Assembly (NCBI GenBank): GCA_947561395.2 | Contig: OX387183.1 | Span: 58,697,915 to 58,761,914 of the forward strand | DNA length: 64,000 bases | Source of the DNA: Buxus sempervirens | Taxonomy: Eukaryota > Streptophyta > Magnoliopsida > Buxales > Buxaceae | Direction of reading: 5' to 3' | Part shown: piece by piece, positions 23,301 through 36,371 of the stretch | Position numbering within the stretch: position 1 is the stretch's first letter | How the letters are laid out: the number at the start of each line of letters is the position of its first letter | Position numbers and translations under genes: made by a program | Notes under the pieces: generated by a model | What the model was told of the DNA's origin: nothing | What the model saw: the letters and a program-made list of their open reading frames with translations, nothing else | Database searches by the model: none

Positions 23301-24334
23301 TTTTCTCATTTTTAGTGCAATTTGGGGTGTCTACACTGTTACAGGAAGACAACGAAAAGAAAGTCTCGTCTTACGGGTCCTATTACAGGGACCCGAACTT
23401 TGAATACGGAGTATTAGAAGTCGTTGGAAAACAAGCAATCACCTGTCCGATTCTTATCCGAAAAACCAAGGATACGGAAGCAACGAAAGAAACAAATACT
23501 TTTAGCCGAAATTATTCCTTTGACATAAATAAGACGGCCGAAATATTTGAATACCTTCTAAAACAGGGATTCTTCAGACTGACTAAAGACCATCCTTTTA
23601 TCCCGGCCAATGTGGTGGCCAAGGGCAAATCTTGTAAATGGCACGGAGTGAAAACTCACGAAACTAATGAGTGTACTGTGCTTCGTAATGTGATACAGGA
23701 GAATATTGATAAAGGACTCCTAAAGTTTGCAGAAACGGACAAAGGGAAAATGCAGGTTGATACACAACCATTCCCTAAGGAGGTGTCGGCGAATATGGTC
23801 ACCATTGGTTTACCAAAACGCACCCCAGCAGTTAAATTCGACCTAGATGGATCCTCGTCAGAAAAATGGGGGAAAAAAGTGCAACCAGAGCAAAACCAGG
23901 TGAATCTACGACCGAGAAACTGTTGGAGGTATCCACCTACACAAGGACGGTCATGGCGTCAAGAAAGAAGAGGTGAAATATGGGGCGAATGGTGGCATAA
24001 ATCCAGGCGCGAACCCAGAATGGAAGAGAGCAGAAAGCAAGATCCTGACGAGATAACAACAAAGAGATTGGCTTCGGCTTCCTCTGAATTATCTTCCAAT
24101 CAAGTGGCAACCAGAAAGCGACCGGAGACGGTTGCCAAATCCTCAGAGGATTCTTCCATTAATAAGGATGCACCATGCAAGATTCCGCAGAAAATAGAAA
24201 TATCACCAGATCATCTTTGCCAAAACTGCAGGCAAAAAGTGATAACAGAATACCAGCATTCCCAGTATAAAGGGAAATCCATCAAGCATGAAGATGCCCG
24301 CTACACTCAGGGGGCAAGAGACCATTATACTTAA
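20383..24334 (+). pseudogene. Tat element gag, split by a solo LTR
   Basis: The start is the ATG at 20383 (MAARRSTQ), 24 bases after the PBS-like motif. The frame runs to a TAA at 20926-20928 and continues in the same frame from there, so that stop is a nonsense mutation. Capsid-like wording (FTLFSGEG, then YIARFKYMKNKCR) runs to 21518, where an inverted family X LTR interrupts it. The frame resumes after 23340 and includes the Tat-gag signature CKWHGVKTHETNEC near 23635-23676. It ends at a stop at 24334. It formed the virus-like particle protein of the parent element and is now inactive. Confidence 0.85.
21519..23335 (-). mobile_element. Solo LTR, family X, copy 2, inverted, in gag
   Basis: On the + strand it starts TGTGAGACATGG and ends GGTGTCTACA, the reverse of the 17571-19379 copy. 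It is flanked by the perfect 5-bp duplication CTGTT (21514-21518 and 23336-23340). Removing it with one duplication restores the gag frame. It carries the same internal duplicated segment (near 22470-22700). With copy 1 it forms a large inverted repeat separated by about 2.1 kb. Confidence 0.93.
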
Positions 24335-25544
24335 CTTCTGGAAGACAAGTAGGCTCGCCGACAAGGACGGCAGCCACATATAGCTCCGCTAGGGAAAGCG
24401 GCTATATGACTCACGAACAATATAGGATGGTAAACAGGGTCAAACCCAGGATGGTAAAACCCCCTATTATTCAAGATGGTCACTGGAAAAGATTGACTCA
24501 TCCTAAATTTCCTTTCCATGCGCAGGCAAGTATCGCAGAACTAACCAGAACACAGAAGCGACACTGGCAGCGACAGCAAGCTAAGAGACGATACCAGGAA
24601 CAGAGTACTGGATCATCCGAGCCATATTGGTCTTCTAGGTTTGTCGCCAAAAGGCGCATTCCAAAACCACAAAGGCTCGTAAGGAGCCCATTACCCGATT
24701 CATCAGTTGCTCCAGATACTACGCCCGAACACAATTCCAATGCAGTAACCGAAAGGCTGGTTTCTGACGAAGAATTGACGGACAATTTCGCCGGAGGGGA
24801 AGGAGAACAATTGTTAGTTGAACAATTGTTAACTGAATATAGCAGGATCTCAACTCCTTCTACAGTAGAAATAACGGAGGAATTGACGCTCGAAACTCCG
24901 AAAGACGAGATCAGCGAGTCACTGAGTCAACCTCCTTTGAGTGCTGATGCGTCAATAGCTGAAATTTGTTTCGGCCGGATGCCCCTGATACCACTTGACT
25001 GCCATATGGTCCTCACTTTACCTATGACTTTCGGGGCGAGCCAGGAATTGCCACGGCTACAAGAGATCATTGAAGAGGAAGATCCAATAGCTTTGTATGT
25101 GATCGATCCGAAACACCTCGAGGAAGAGGAAAAAGACCAAAGACCGGCCAATGATGATAAAATCGGTCCGGTTGGAGAGGTATGTTTTATTGAACCATCT
25201 TTAGCCATGACTCAACATCTGAGGCCTTTATTTATAAAGGCACACATGAACGGGATCCCTATCAATAGAATTCTAATTGATAATGAGGCAGCAATAAATT
25301 TCATCCCAATCTCCACATTGAAGAAGTTAGGTAAGTCTTATTCGGATTTAATTCCTTCCGAAATTACTGTTACTAACTTTGCAGGGGGTATTACAGGAAC
25401 TAGAGGAATCCTCCCAATCGAATTAACGATTGGGGCACGGCATTCTTCGTGATTGAATCATCAGCCGGATACAACGTGTAAGCACCTTATTTTTGCACCC
25501 CTGGAATTGCTGAAAATGAAAACCCTGGCAAAAAGTCAAACCCC

Positions 25545-25965
25545 GAGGGGACAAAAAGTTGACTTTTTGATTAAGTGATATTTGGCCACCTTGCTTTATA
25601 TCAATGGATAGAGAATCCCGACACGGGTCTAACGCAACTGAGTTTGTTGGAATCGGAGTCCGGATGAAGGTTCGGCGGGCAGTCAAACTTAAGGGAGAGC
25701 CGAAAGTTGACTTTTTCTCGAATTCCGTGCCAAGTGCTTAGCCCCATATCATTGGATAGAGAATCTCGACACGGTTCCAACGCAACTGAGTTTGCGGGAA
25801 TCGGGGTCCGGATGAAGGTTCTGCAGGCGGTCAAACTTGCGCGGAGCCAAAAGTTGACTTTCTGCTAAAATCCGATCCGGAGGCCTACCCCTAGGTCATG
25901 GGATGGAGGGCTCCGATACGATTCTAATGAAACTAAGTTTGCCCAGATCGGAGCCCGGATGAAGA
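25545..25965 (+). repeat. Three 148-bp tandem units in the family Y LTR
   Basis: The motif GGATAGAGAATC starts at about 25606 and 25754, with a diverged GGATGGAGGGCT at about 25901, giving steps of 148 and 147 bp. Each unit includes GGAGTCCGGATGAAGG or a close variant. Confidence 0.75.
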
Positions 25966-27109
25966 AAATATGAGCTGGCGAAGTTCCCGAGCAGCAAAAC
26001 CGGCGAACTGCGCATGTGGCAAAAAGCTGCACACGTGGCGAGTTGCGCAGAAAAATATCTCGGGGATCAAATCCATAAATATCCAAACATTCAAAATATC
26101 CCAGGGACCAATCTGAAAGTATTTGAAAATATCTGAATAAAATAATATTAAACCTAAATATCCCAGGGACCATATCCTAATTTTCAGATTTTAAAAACAA
26201 ACGAGCGGCGGCATTTATTATTTTGAAATCATTTGGTCGCTCAAGCAGGCGTGGCAGGGGGTATGCGCTCACCTTGAGCTGGGCGCCAAGGTGAGCGGCA
26301 CCCCCCTTTTTTCTGGCCTATATAAGGCCGCGCGAAGTTCAGCGCAGGGGTTGGGATTTTTGTTCTCGGGTTGGGGGGATTTTTTTTGGAGATTTCGAGC
26401 TCCTTCTTCGTCGGGCATAGGTGGTCTTGACCACCATCTTCCCCAAAGAACAAACCAGACACTTCTTCCCCCACCTTTCCCGGACCTTTTTTCCCATCCT
26501 TGTCCTCCTCTCTTGATACCCAAAGGAAAAGGAGGAGCTTGCCGAGTGAGCCCAAAGGAGGAGAGTTCCGCCGCTGCTGGAGCTTCAAAGGGGGAGCCTA
26601 TCCACCCACTTCGGAGAGGTGTTGAAACACCCTGGTAATGTTCCCGATGGCCTCTGGCCCAAAATAAATGAGTTCATTGCTATATTCTCTTTTCTGTTAT
26701 TTCATGAGTTCATTGCTATATTCTCTTTTCTGTTATTTCATTTAGTGCTTGTGTGATTCGAATGGGGAGCATGTTCTCCTGGAGCCTTGCATCTCTTGTA
26801 TCCAGATAACCCCCTGTTCCCTTCTTCATAATCATCATGTTCTGTTAAGTTAGGGTTTTGATTTCCGAAGTTTATGCATGTTCTGTTAATATTTTGTTTC
26901 GGGTTTATAAGTTTCCAGAGAGATTTTGTTTCGGATTTGTAAGTTTCCAGGGAGATTTGAGCGAAGAGTGGTGAGGATGTGTTAGGTTAGATTAATTTCC
27001 ATTTGTGTTTAGAGGTCTTCTGGGGTTCCAAGGATCCCCAGAAAGTGCTTACAGAGCTCGAAAACAGTCGGAAATGGAGTTTGGAGAGAAAAAACAGAGA
27101 GTCAGGGTC

Positions 27110-27300
27110 TGCCGTTGAGCTCGCGCTCACCTCGCGCTGAGCTCACGCTCACCTAGCTTGGGTCCGCCCACCTGGCGCCGAGCTCGCGCCCACCTCACGC
27201 CCACCTTTTTTGGGTGCGCCGAGCTCGCGCCCACCTTTTTTTGGGTACGCTGAGCTCGCGCCCACCTGGCGCCTAGCTCGCGCCCACCTCATTTTACGCG
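27110..27300 (+). repeat. GC-rich minisatellite, GAGCTCGCGCCCACCT type
   Basis: Irregular repeats of GAGCTCGCGCCCACCT and GAGCTCACGCTCACCT, some separated by TTTTTTGGGT-type spacers, inside the family Y solo LTR. The unit length is variable. Confidence 0.7.
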
Positions 27301-28857
27301 TTTTTTCGCTGTTTTGGTCCGCCCGGCCCGCGCCGACCTCGCGCCTAGTGCCCGAGGTCGGCGTATACCCCTAAAAGCCTGCCGAAATGCTATATTTTGA
27401 AAAATTCCAAAAATACCCTTTACTGTACCGCGGGGGCTTCGCCCCCCGCACCCCCACCCCCTTTGTTCGCTACGCATCCAACTCGTACCTTGGACTCAGC
27501 ACAATGAGCCGATTTTTTCTTGATAGAGTATCAATCTTGTGTATTTTCTTATGTGATTATTGCTGAATGTGAATGATATTTCCGAACCAAACCGGATAAA
27601 CCAAAAGGGTTTCTGGGTCACCCGGAAACCCGACATGGGACTTGGACTCTCGGTCCAACTTGGTTTCCAGTGGGCCTTCCAACGGGGCCCACCAAGCCCA
27701 ACCAATTCATTTTGCTTAACTAAGATAATAAAAGATTTGAGTGGGCCAGACCACTTGAGGCCCACCCAAGCCCTAATTGGCCCATGCATGATTAAAGTAA
27801 GATATGGTTTGGCCGAGACCACGGGTAGGGCCTATCGGGCCCACTAAGCCCATGAACCCGACCAACTTAGGGTTTCCAAACCCTAATTCAGGAAGCCTTG
27901 GGCTTTCAAGCCCAAGCCCAGGTAAAGGGCCCCAAGCCTAATGCTTGGCCCATTTTGACACAGATAAGAAAGATAAAAATCAAAATCACTTGGCAACCAA
28001 TTGTGGGGCCCACTCAAGGGCCCACAAAGCAATCCTGGCCCGCTTTTGGCATGAAATCCACTTAATTAATCCAACTTGAACTCTAAAATAAAATCAATTC
28101 AAAGTGAGCCAAAATCCAAAGGGCCACACTTGGCCCACCAAGGGATACCGTGGGCCTTCCAACGGGGCCCACCCCACCAGGCCCAGATCATCTTAATTAA
28201 AAAGATAAAATCAAGTAAAGGGACCCACACCACTTTGGCGGTCCCGCCAGACTTAATCAAAATTGCATGCTGGAATAGGAATCGGGTGAGTGAGAGACCA
28301 ACAGAGTTGAGTCAAACCAGGGAAACCTATGGGACCCGTCACTTGACGGGGTGGACTGGGGTGTCTACGGACTTCCCCAGACCGCAACCGAGCCTCTACT
28401 TAGAATCTCAAAGCCGCAGACCAAAAGCCTTAGAAGAAGAACTTAGGCACCCAGGTGTCTGCCTGCACCCCATCAGGCAGTGGCGACTCCAAACCAAATC
28501 CCGAGGCACGCGTCGTTACGCGTGCGCCTCGTCGTGCGACCGAAATCGGGTGCGCACACAACGCATTGCTGGGAAGAGATTGGATCCATTCGAATAGATG
28601 TGTACCATCTTCTTTACACCAATCGTTGCTGTTTTGGAAAGATGGCAAGATCGAAGAAGTGAAAGCCGACAAGCGGCCATTTGCCGTAGATTCCAATGCC
28701 GCACATGCATCCCTTTATAACGAAGGGGTAAAACCTATTTCATTTAATGGATATGACAAGAATGGGCAGCCGATCGCTTCAAATTCGGCTATGCTACAAT
28801 CGGCGCAACACCGGCTTACAGAGGTAGCCGCAGTCGCCGAACTCAAAGAACTACCAA

Positions 28858-31800
28858 ATGATGGTTAAACCATCAGAATTTGCAGAGGCCGTCTTAAGAA
28901 ATATGACGGCTTACATGCAGGAAGAAAAAGTAGGGAAATTGCAACAAGATCAGGAATGGCTGGAAAACGGCGAGGTAATGGTGAACTCGGCCGAATTCAT
29001 CAACGAACAAGATGATAAAAGGATACAAGATCGGGATGAGATTACTCTCGCCGATCTGCAAGCAGCACCAACCAAGCTAGAGGACCTGAAGGTAGACACC
29101 CAGGATCCATTAGAAGAAACCAACCTGGGAACAGAAGCAGAACGAAAGCCTGTTTTCATAAGCAAGTTATTACCACCTTCGGTCAGACAAGAAATGGAAA
29201 AACTATTGGCCGAATATTCAGACTGTTTTGCCTGGACTTACCAAGAGATGCCAGGGTTGGATCGAAAAATGGTAGAACACAGGCTCCCTATCAAGCCGGA
29301 ATTCAAACCATTCAAACAACCTTCAAAGAGGATGGGTGACGACGTGATATGTAAAGTAAAGGTTGAAATAGAACGGCTTTTATCAGCCGGGTTCATTAGG
29401 CCAATACGATACGCTGATTGGCTTTCTAACGTGGTGCCTGTAATAAAAAAGAATGGTCAAATTAGGGTATGTATTGACTTCCGCAATCTGAATTCTGCAA
29501 CACCCAAGGATGAATATCCAATGCCGATCACTGATCTCTTAGTTGATAATGTATCACGGCATAAGTATTTGTCATTCATGGATGGCCACTCCGGCTATAA
29601 TCAAATTTTTATTGCCGAAGATGATGTAGCCAAAACGGCATTTCGTTGCCCTGGAGCATTAGGAACTTACGGTTGGGTAGTTATGCCCTTCGGGTTGAAA
29701 AATGCTGGTGCAACCTATCAGAGGGCAATGAATCTTATCTTCCATGATATGATCGGTCAGATACTCGAGGTATATATTGATGATGTGGTGGTAAAATCTC
29801 AGACCGAGAAAGACCATTTACAGCATTTAAAGCGGGTTTTTGAGCGACTTCGAAAGTACAGCTTGAAAATGAACCCATTAAAATGTGCCTTTGGAGTATC
29901 GGCCGGAAATTTCTTAGGCTTTCTTATGCACCAAAGAGGAATTGAGATTGACAAAAATAAGGCAAAGTCGGTCATAGAGGACAAGCCACCGGCCAATAAG
30001 AAACAGCTACAAAGATTGCTCGGTCAAGTGAATTTCTTGAGGAGATTCATTTCAAACTTGGCCAGAAAGATCAGGGTCCTATCTCCATTACTAAAGATCA
30101 AAGATACTGAAGAATTTATTTGGAATGAGGAACACCAAGCCGCGTTCGAAAGCATCAAGCAATATTTGGCAACACCACCGGTTTTAGTGCCACCTTCAAA
30201 AGAACGGCCGCTAAAGCTTTACATAGCAGCTGCAAATGATTCGATTGGAGTCTTATTGGCCCAAGAGAATGAACAAGGGTTTGAGCAGGCCATTTATTAT
30301 CTTAGCAGATTTCTCACTCCGGTAGAAGAAAGGTACACTAATCTGGAGAAGTTATGTCTCACGCTTTACTATGCAGCTACCAAATTGCGATATTATCTCC
30401 TTTCGGCCAGAGAAAATTTTGTCATAGCAGCCACCGACGTGGTTAAATATATGCTCACTCGACCCACGGTGAGTGGTAGACTCGGGAAATGGACTCTGAC
30501 TCTGATAGAGTTTGACTTCAAATATGTACCACAGAAAGCGGTAAAAGGACAGGCATTGGCCGATTTTTTGGCCGATCATCCATCCAGTGTACAAGAAAAA
30601 GAACTTGGTATCCCAGTGTTTCATGCCAGTTTTTGCTACGCCGAATTCCAACCATGGACACTGGAATTTGATGGTTCAAAGACAGAATTCGCTTCTGGGA
30701 TTGGAGTGGTAATAACATAACCAACCGGCGACAAACACGAACATGCATTTCAGCTCGAAGAATTGTCTACGAATAATCAAGCGGAGTTTGAAGCTACGAT
30801 TATAGGGTTGGAAATATTATGGGAAATGGGTGCTCGAGCGGTCAATATTGTTGGGGATTCCCAACTCGTCTTGAAGCAAATGGAGGTCATATATAACTGC
30901 AATAGCAAGTCATTGGTACTCTTACTACGAAGAGCGAGGTTCTTGGCCCAGCAGTTCAATAGAATCGAATTTGAACATCGGCTGAGGAAGGAAAATTACT
31001 AAGCTAATGAATTGGCCCAGTTAGCATCCGGACTCAGATTGCGTGATTCAATCAGAATAGTGACCGTACAATCTCTCTCAAACTCCGAGAAAAGACCATT
31101 TTTGGTAGATTCACTGGCATGTTGTAATCAGACAATACGACAGGATTGGAGAGGTGAAATCTGGGGATATCTCAAAGATCCTACTGTGAAGACTAGCAGA
31201 TCAACCAAAAGGAAAGCCGCCAACTATTTCATTTTGGGCGGTGAATTATACAAAAAGAGTATTGACGACATCCCACTTATATATGTCAACCCTACAGAGG
31301 CTATGTTAGTAATGGCCGAAGTACATGAAGGGGTCTGTGGCGCACACCAGGCTGGGATCAAGATGCGATTGTTATTACGTCGGCATGGTTATTACTGGCC
31401 TTCAATATTGAAAGATTGCCAAACATTCGCCACAGGATGTCAACAGTGTCAAAAACATGGACCCGTTCAAAGGGTACCAGCATTCACATTGCAAACAATA
31501 GTCAAACCATGGCCCTTCAGAGGATGGGCAATGGATTTAATCGGAAAGGTGTATCCTCCTTCAGCTGGGCTACATAATTTCATCATAGTAGCTACCGATT
31601 ACTTCACCAAGTGGGTGGAAGCCAAACCTTTGAAAAAGGTGGAACAATCGGATGTGATTGAGTTTATCAGGGAGCAGATAATTCACAGATACGGTATCCC
31701 AGAAACCATCACGACCGATTCAGGCACCGTTTTTGTGGGACAAGAAATGGTTGAATTTGTCAAAACATATGGCATCAGAATAATTCAATCGACACCATAT

Positions 31801-32433
31801 TACGCACAGGAAAATGGACAAGCGGAAGCAACCAACAAAGTGTTGAAAAATATTCTGAGAAAGATGATTGAGGATAAGCCAAGAAGTTGGCATAAACTTC
31901 TATCTGAAGCATTATGGGCGTATCGAATGTCTTACAAGACGTCTATTGGAACTACCCCTTTTGCCTTAACCTTCAGTCATGAGGCAGTTATTCCAGCGGA
32001 GATCACGGTCAAATCTTTGAGGGTGGCTATTCAAAATAATTTTACTCCCAAGGAGTACACAGAAGCAATGTTAATTGAGTTAGAAGACTTGGGAGAAATG
32101 AGGCGACTAGCCCTAGACCGACAAAAAGCGTTTAAACAAACGATTGCGAGATCGTATAACCGACGAGTGAAGCACAAGTCATTTGCTCAAGGAGACCTAG
32201 TGTGGAAAACACTTCTACCAATAGGGAAAAAGGACTCCTTATACGGAAAGTGGTCACCTACATGGGAAGGACCACTGCAAGTCAGCAAAGTATTGCCCGG
32301 GAGGGCATATCACATAGAGTCATTAGATGGCCAAGAAAAGAAGATTATCAACAGCCAGTTTTTGAAACGGTACTTTCCCACTCTATGGGAAAGCCGCGAA
32401 ATCGATAACCAACCTGAGGAAAATCAGGAATAA
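28858..32433 (+). pseudogene. Tat element pol: RT, RNase H, second RNase H, integrase
   Basis: One frame of about 1190 codons with two in-frame TAA stops (30718-30720 and 31000-31002). RT: CIDFRNLNSATPKDEYP near 29470, then the catalytic YIDDVVV near 29770. The Ty3-type RNase H covers about 30180-30600. The second RNase H begins at LEFDGSKTEFASG (about 30660) and has NNQAEFEA and GDSQLVLKQ. Integrase has the HHCC zinc finger (H..H..CQQCQKH, about 31325-31460) and catalytic D, D, E in AMDLIGK, TDSGTVF and NGQAEATNK. The stops lie at the entry and exit of the second RNase H domain. It is an inactive polyprotein. Confidence 0.92.
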
Positions 32434-33297
32434 AATAAATATCTACTGCTCGGTACCTGCAACGCCAAATAAATGGCATTGTCAAATCGAAACGCCGACA
32501 ATACACGATGTGGATTAGACCGAAATAGAAGATCTCCTCGAGATCCTCTCAAATCCATTGATCTTCCTCTGAACATTCGGCCTATAAATACTAAAGGTGA
32601 GGTTCGCCATTCTTTCAAGAAATGGAAGCTGAGTAGTATGAAGGAAAAGAAATGGCGAGCGATCAAAAGCCGACTACGGACTAAGGAGATGATCGAAGAA
32701 GAAGAGGTCAACAAAGCCAATTACTTCATAGGAATGAGCGGGATCGGAAAAGGCGGCTCCACTCTCGCTGACCCCATCACGGCTGGTCTTCAACCACCGA
32801 GTTCTGGGCAGAGACGAGAGTTCTCTTCTCCGATCAACATTTACGCCGGTCGGAGTAGTCGCCATTCCCCCTCTCTTTCCTTTTGTCCCTTTGATTGAAC
32901 TGGCCCTCGCTCACGCCATCCATGATTGGCGTGCAGAGCAATTTCAGGGATATACCAGCCCCGGCTGAAACATCTGGCCTTGGTTATATGAAAGAGCCGG
33001 AAGAGCTCGACTTTGATTGTATGAAAGATCAATGTTGAAATAAATACATTTTGTTTGTTCTTATTTCAAATTTTAGTCTTTCTGTAACGAGCAGTTGATA
33101 TGAAATAAAACGAGTATGTTACGCATCTAAAGACATGCAAAAAAACTACCGTTTAAATAAAAAGCCGAGAAACCGGCTAAAAAAAGTTTAAAATGCCAAC
33201 CATATGGCATTGTCATCCAAGAGTTAACACCGAACGAACGGTGTAATTGTTTAAAAGATCTTACCCCTCAAAACCAAGTTTTAAATCGGGCATGATC
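32434..33297. other. Spacer between Tat integrase and antisense genes
   Basis: No recognisable gene. A + strand frame at 32473-32898 codes for a basic, low-complexity 141-residue sequence that resembles nothing I know. The motif AATGGCATTGTCA occurs near 32470 and, slightly varied, near 33205, close to the two ends of the spacer. Confidence 0.5.
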
Positions 33298-36028
33298 TTA
33301 CTTTGCCCGCTCCAGCAAGAATTGCATCTCGGCTCGGCGTACCTCCACCTCTCTTTCGTCTCGCATGTGATCCTCCAAGCGATAACGACTTGACTCGACC
33401 AGCATCCACTGAGCCTTGATAGATTCTTTAAGACGTTGTTCCTCAGATTGGAGTCGAGATAATTCAGTCGAAGCAGCAGCCGATGGACTGTCAACAACAG
33501 AGACCTGATTAAGAGAGTTGACACCTAGAGTCCGCCGCAAAGCTTCCAGCTGACGATGATAACGGAATACCTCACGGATTTCTTGGCGAAAATCGGAACA
33601 TCTGATATTGATAGAACGAAGAAAGTCCATAGCTTCTCTTAGTTGCGGCACGGCACTGTAAAAGCCGAGCATGGATATTAACCGACTTTCAGCCGTAGGA
33701 TCCACATGAGGATTAGTCACCACGGCTCGACATATTAGCAATCGGATCTTAGCCAGATCATCATCAGAGAGATCTTCAGGTCGACGAAGAACTAAAGAGC
33801 GAAGTTCGTCACGATTGTCGAATCTTGAAAGAAATGCTGAATGAAGATCATGGAATTCTGGAGAGGCGAAACAACGATCTATCTCCATGAAACACGATCT
33901 GACAAAACCAAAGCAAGTACCAGGAGGAGGTCTAAGATTATCTTCATTGACCACTGGAACTTTTGAATCATCAGGTAATTCATCAGAAGAAGAATCCGAT
34001 GAAACACCACCAGGAGAAGTGGATGGGCCGGCTTCATCAAGACAAGGAGGAGGAATGAGAGGAACCTGCCTAGAAGCACTAGGCGATGGATCGGCCATGG
34101 AGGAGACAGGATTTGTTGGAGGACGAGATAGGGGACTAACATAATGGAATGCATGGGGAGGAGTCGGCATGGGAGATGATCGACCACTGCTTCCAGAACG
34201 AACGGGAGGCCCATGCTGAGGGCGAGATAAATCAATATCTTCTTCCTAGTCCGAAAGATCGTCAGCCACGATAATATGTTCATCCGGGTGTTGAACCCGA
34301 AATCGCAAGCTAGAACGTGTGACGTAAGCACGGCCATCTGAGACCTCACCAATTTTCCGCTTTTTTAATGGTGACTTCTTGGAGGAAGGGTTGCTCCGAC
34401 TGGCAGAAACCTTTGAAGGTCGCCTCCAGCTGACGGTGACCATCAGCGTCATCTCAGCTTTCTTTTTCTTGCCATTCACGTTGGAGGACCGACGATCATC
34501 TAATAAAGAAAAAGAAAGTCAGACGCGACCGAATAGAAAGAATCAATTTACAAGAGAATAAAAGAAAGCTACCTGGGTAACGGGCCTCATAATGCCCACG
34601 GAGTTTTCCTATACTCCCAATATCGGCCACAGTCGGTCGAAAAAGAGCGGTATATGACTCCGCATCAAGCCTGACAAAGTCAGAATAGAGCCGAGCCCAC
34701 CATCTCCAAAAAGAGGGGTCGGCCGAGGATTCCCGGGGAAGAGGATAATTGCGGAAACGATCAGAAAGATCACGAAACCGCTGGGTAGCTAACGACAGAT
34801 AGCTGGGAGTCAAGACTGACCGAGAATCACCATTGGTAAATGGGAACAAAACAAGAGGAATGCCTTGACCATAACCAAGCTGCCGGCTGACAAAATGCGG
34901 CAGATAGATTTCTACTCCTTCTCTTCTGGAAGTGGCAGGAGCATCTCGGTTATGCAAGCCAAAAGGAAGCTCCCGGGCAATAAGAAAACTAGCCATAGTA
35001 CGTCGGCGAGCCTCAGGAGAAGAATTGATGGCAGCATAAAGAGGAGACCCATGGAATTGTTCTAAGGAAAAGCGATGAAATAAAGGAAGATCTGCTTCCT
35101 GTATACCCACAAGGAAGAAATCAAGAACAGCCCTAAAAGACAATTGCCTGGGCGTCACGGTAAGCCAGCGATGGCCGGCATAGTAATAATTAGGGAAAGG
35201 ATTATCTACGGCTTCACAGAAAAAGCTGGGGAAGTATTCGTAAAACCAGAATTGTAAGAACCAAAGAAGGCCACTGGCGACCCCTAATCAGCCGGAGGAC
35301 AGACTATATAAACCACGATAGACCTGGCTGAGAAAGAAAGGGGCTAAAGCCAGACGGCGACCCTGGGCAAGGACTACCGCAATACCGGCGAACTCCTTCA
35401 CCATCTGAGCAGATGAGCCACAGCAGAAAAAGTGGCAAAGGAGGAACAGCAAGAAAGAACAATGTTCTTGAAAGGAGGGAGGAATATCAGCATCTAAAAT
35501 TCGCTCAGCACGAACGAAGGTGCCAAAAGCAGAAGAAGCATGAACAGTGCTGAAAACAGAAGACAGGAAAAGAGATAAGCTAGAATCTATTTCTTCCCCA
35601 AGAACTGAAAAGCCAGTGATACAACAAACATCTAAGAGTGTGGGAGTCATGGGACCGTGACAGAAAGAGAAGGTGTTTGAACCCCGACACCAGAAAAACG
35701 AAGCCACCCCAAGTAAAAGACGATTGAAGGGAATATAGAAGGTGGAATAGAAGATTATCTCCGCCAACCCGAGCCTAACCCAGGTCTCCATGTGATAAGG
35801 CCGTAACCTGTCAACCCATTTGTTCCACTCAGGAGAACACTTAGGCCAAGAGCGAGGACGAAGAATCAGAGGACCCCACCTCACAGTATCAGGGGCACCG
35901 ATCAAATGGTAAGAAGAATGCAGGACCTTTGGGGCCTCTTCCGTCTCTACGTCGGTGCATGGACCGAGAACAGGTCCATCCTCACCATCACCAAACAGAT
36001 TCAAGTCATTGGGATGTTCGTCCGCCAT
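33298..36028 (-). pseudogene. Antisense plant-mobile-domain gene B (2 exons, two nonsense codons)
   Basis: Read on the minus strand, the start is the ATG at 36028 (MADEHPNDLNLFGDGEDG). Exon 1 is 36028-34573, the intron is 34572-34500 with GT-AG ends (73 bp), and exon 2 is 34499-33298. Together they give 886 codons in one frame. The domain is marked by GPMTPTLLDVCCITGF, the usual core of plant mobile domain (aminotransferase-like) proteins such as the MAIN/MAIL1 family and their transposon relatives, followed by a hydrophobic helical block. Exon 2 encodes a basic KKRK stretch, a Ser/Pro-rich acidic linker and a C-terminal coiled coil. In-frame stops at 35288-35290 (TGA) and 34246-34248 (TAG) break it. 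It lies antisense to the retroelement, 344 bp downstream of gene A. Confidence 0.82.
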
Positions 36029-36371
36029 GATGGATGATAAGAACCGGACAAAGAAAGCTTGCAGAAAGAAGGAAGACGAAGCACTACAGAAAACGTCTGC
36101 CGATGGAAAAAGATTCGTAATGATTAAACTATCGGGGAAGAACTTTTGATAATACCGCGGTCTTCCCGAAAAAGGTGTTGATGGTACGATTGCCTTCCCA
36201 AAGAAATCGAAACGGCGGTTAGAGATCTTCTCGAATAAAGCGTATTGAAAGTAAAGATCATACAGGCGAATCAATTTGAAAAGATAAACTTTGTCAAAAA
36301 AGAGGCCGATTCTGACGGCTAAGACAGTTGGCAAATGGATCTCAAAAAAGGATTTGAATTCATTAAATACT

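Larger units (their letters stand above)
25477..28558 (+). mobile_element. Solo LTR, family Y, copy 1 (long form)
   Basis: 3082 bp beginning TGTAAGCACC and ending GGGTGCGCACA, with the perfect 5-bp duplication CAACG (25472-25476 and 28559-28563). It splits the protease. A TATATAA box is at about 26319. It contains three tandem units of about 148 bp (25545-25965) and a GC-rich minisatellite around 27110-27300. Its last several hundred bases match the other family Y copy (37911-39581), but most of the interior does not. Open frames within it look spurious. Confidence 0.88.
24406..28868 (+). pseudogene. Tat gag C-terminus and aspartic protease, split by a solo LTR
   Basis: The first part (24406-25452) contains ELTRTQKRHWQRQQAKR, a stretch typical between gag and protease in Tat elements, then the retropepsin core ILIDNEAAIN near 25270-25299. 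Related elements usually have Asp-Gly-(Gly/Ala)-Ala-Ala, so DNEAA is unusual. A frameshift near 25436 leads into AFFVIESSAGYN. Family Y LTR then interrupts (25477-28558), after which ALLGRDW resumes. The frame ends at 28868, shifted relative to the RT frame that starts at 28858. It is inactive. Confidence 0.8.

Noticed and set aside
26241-26638. Several overlapping frames on both strands near 26240-26640
   Set aside because: They lie within the family Y solo LTR, around and after its TATA box, with GC-rich low-complexity wording and no domain.
27496-28696. Frames of 60-170 codons on both strands
   Set aside because: They are inside the same solo LTR, or run across its right boundary into the protease, and do not form any known protein.
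32473-32898. 141-codon + strand frame between integrase and antisense genes
   Set aside because: It is basic and low in complexity, with no recognisable domain and no second copy for comparison. Noted in the spacer entry only.
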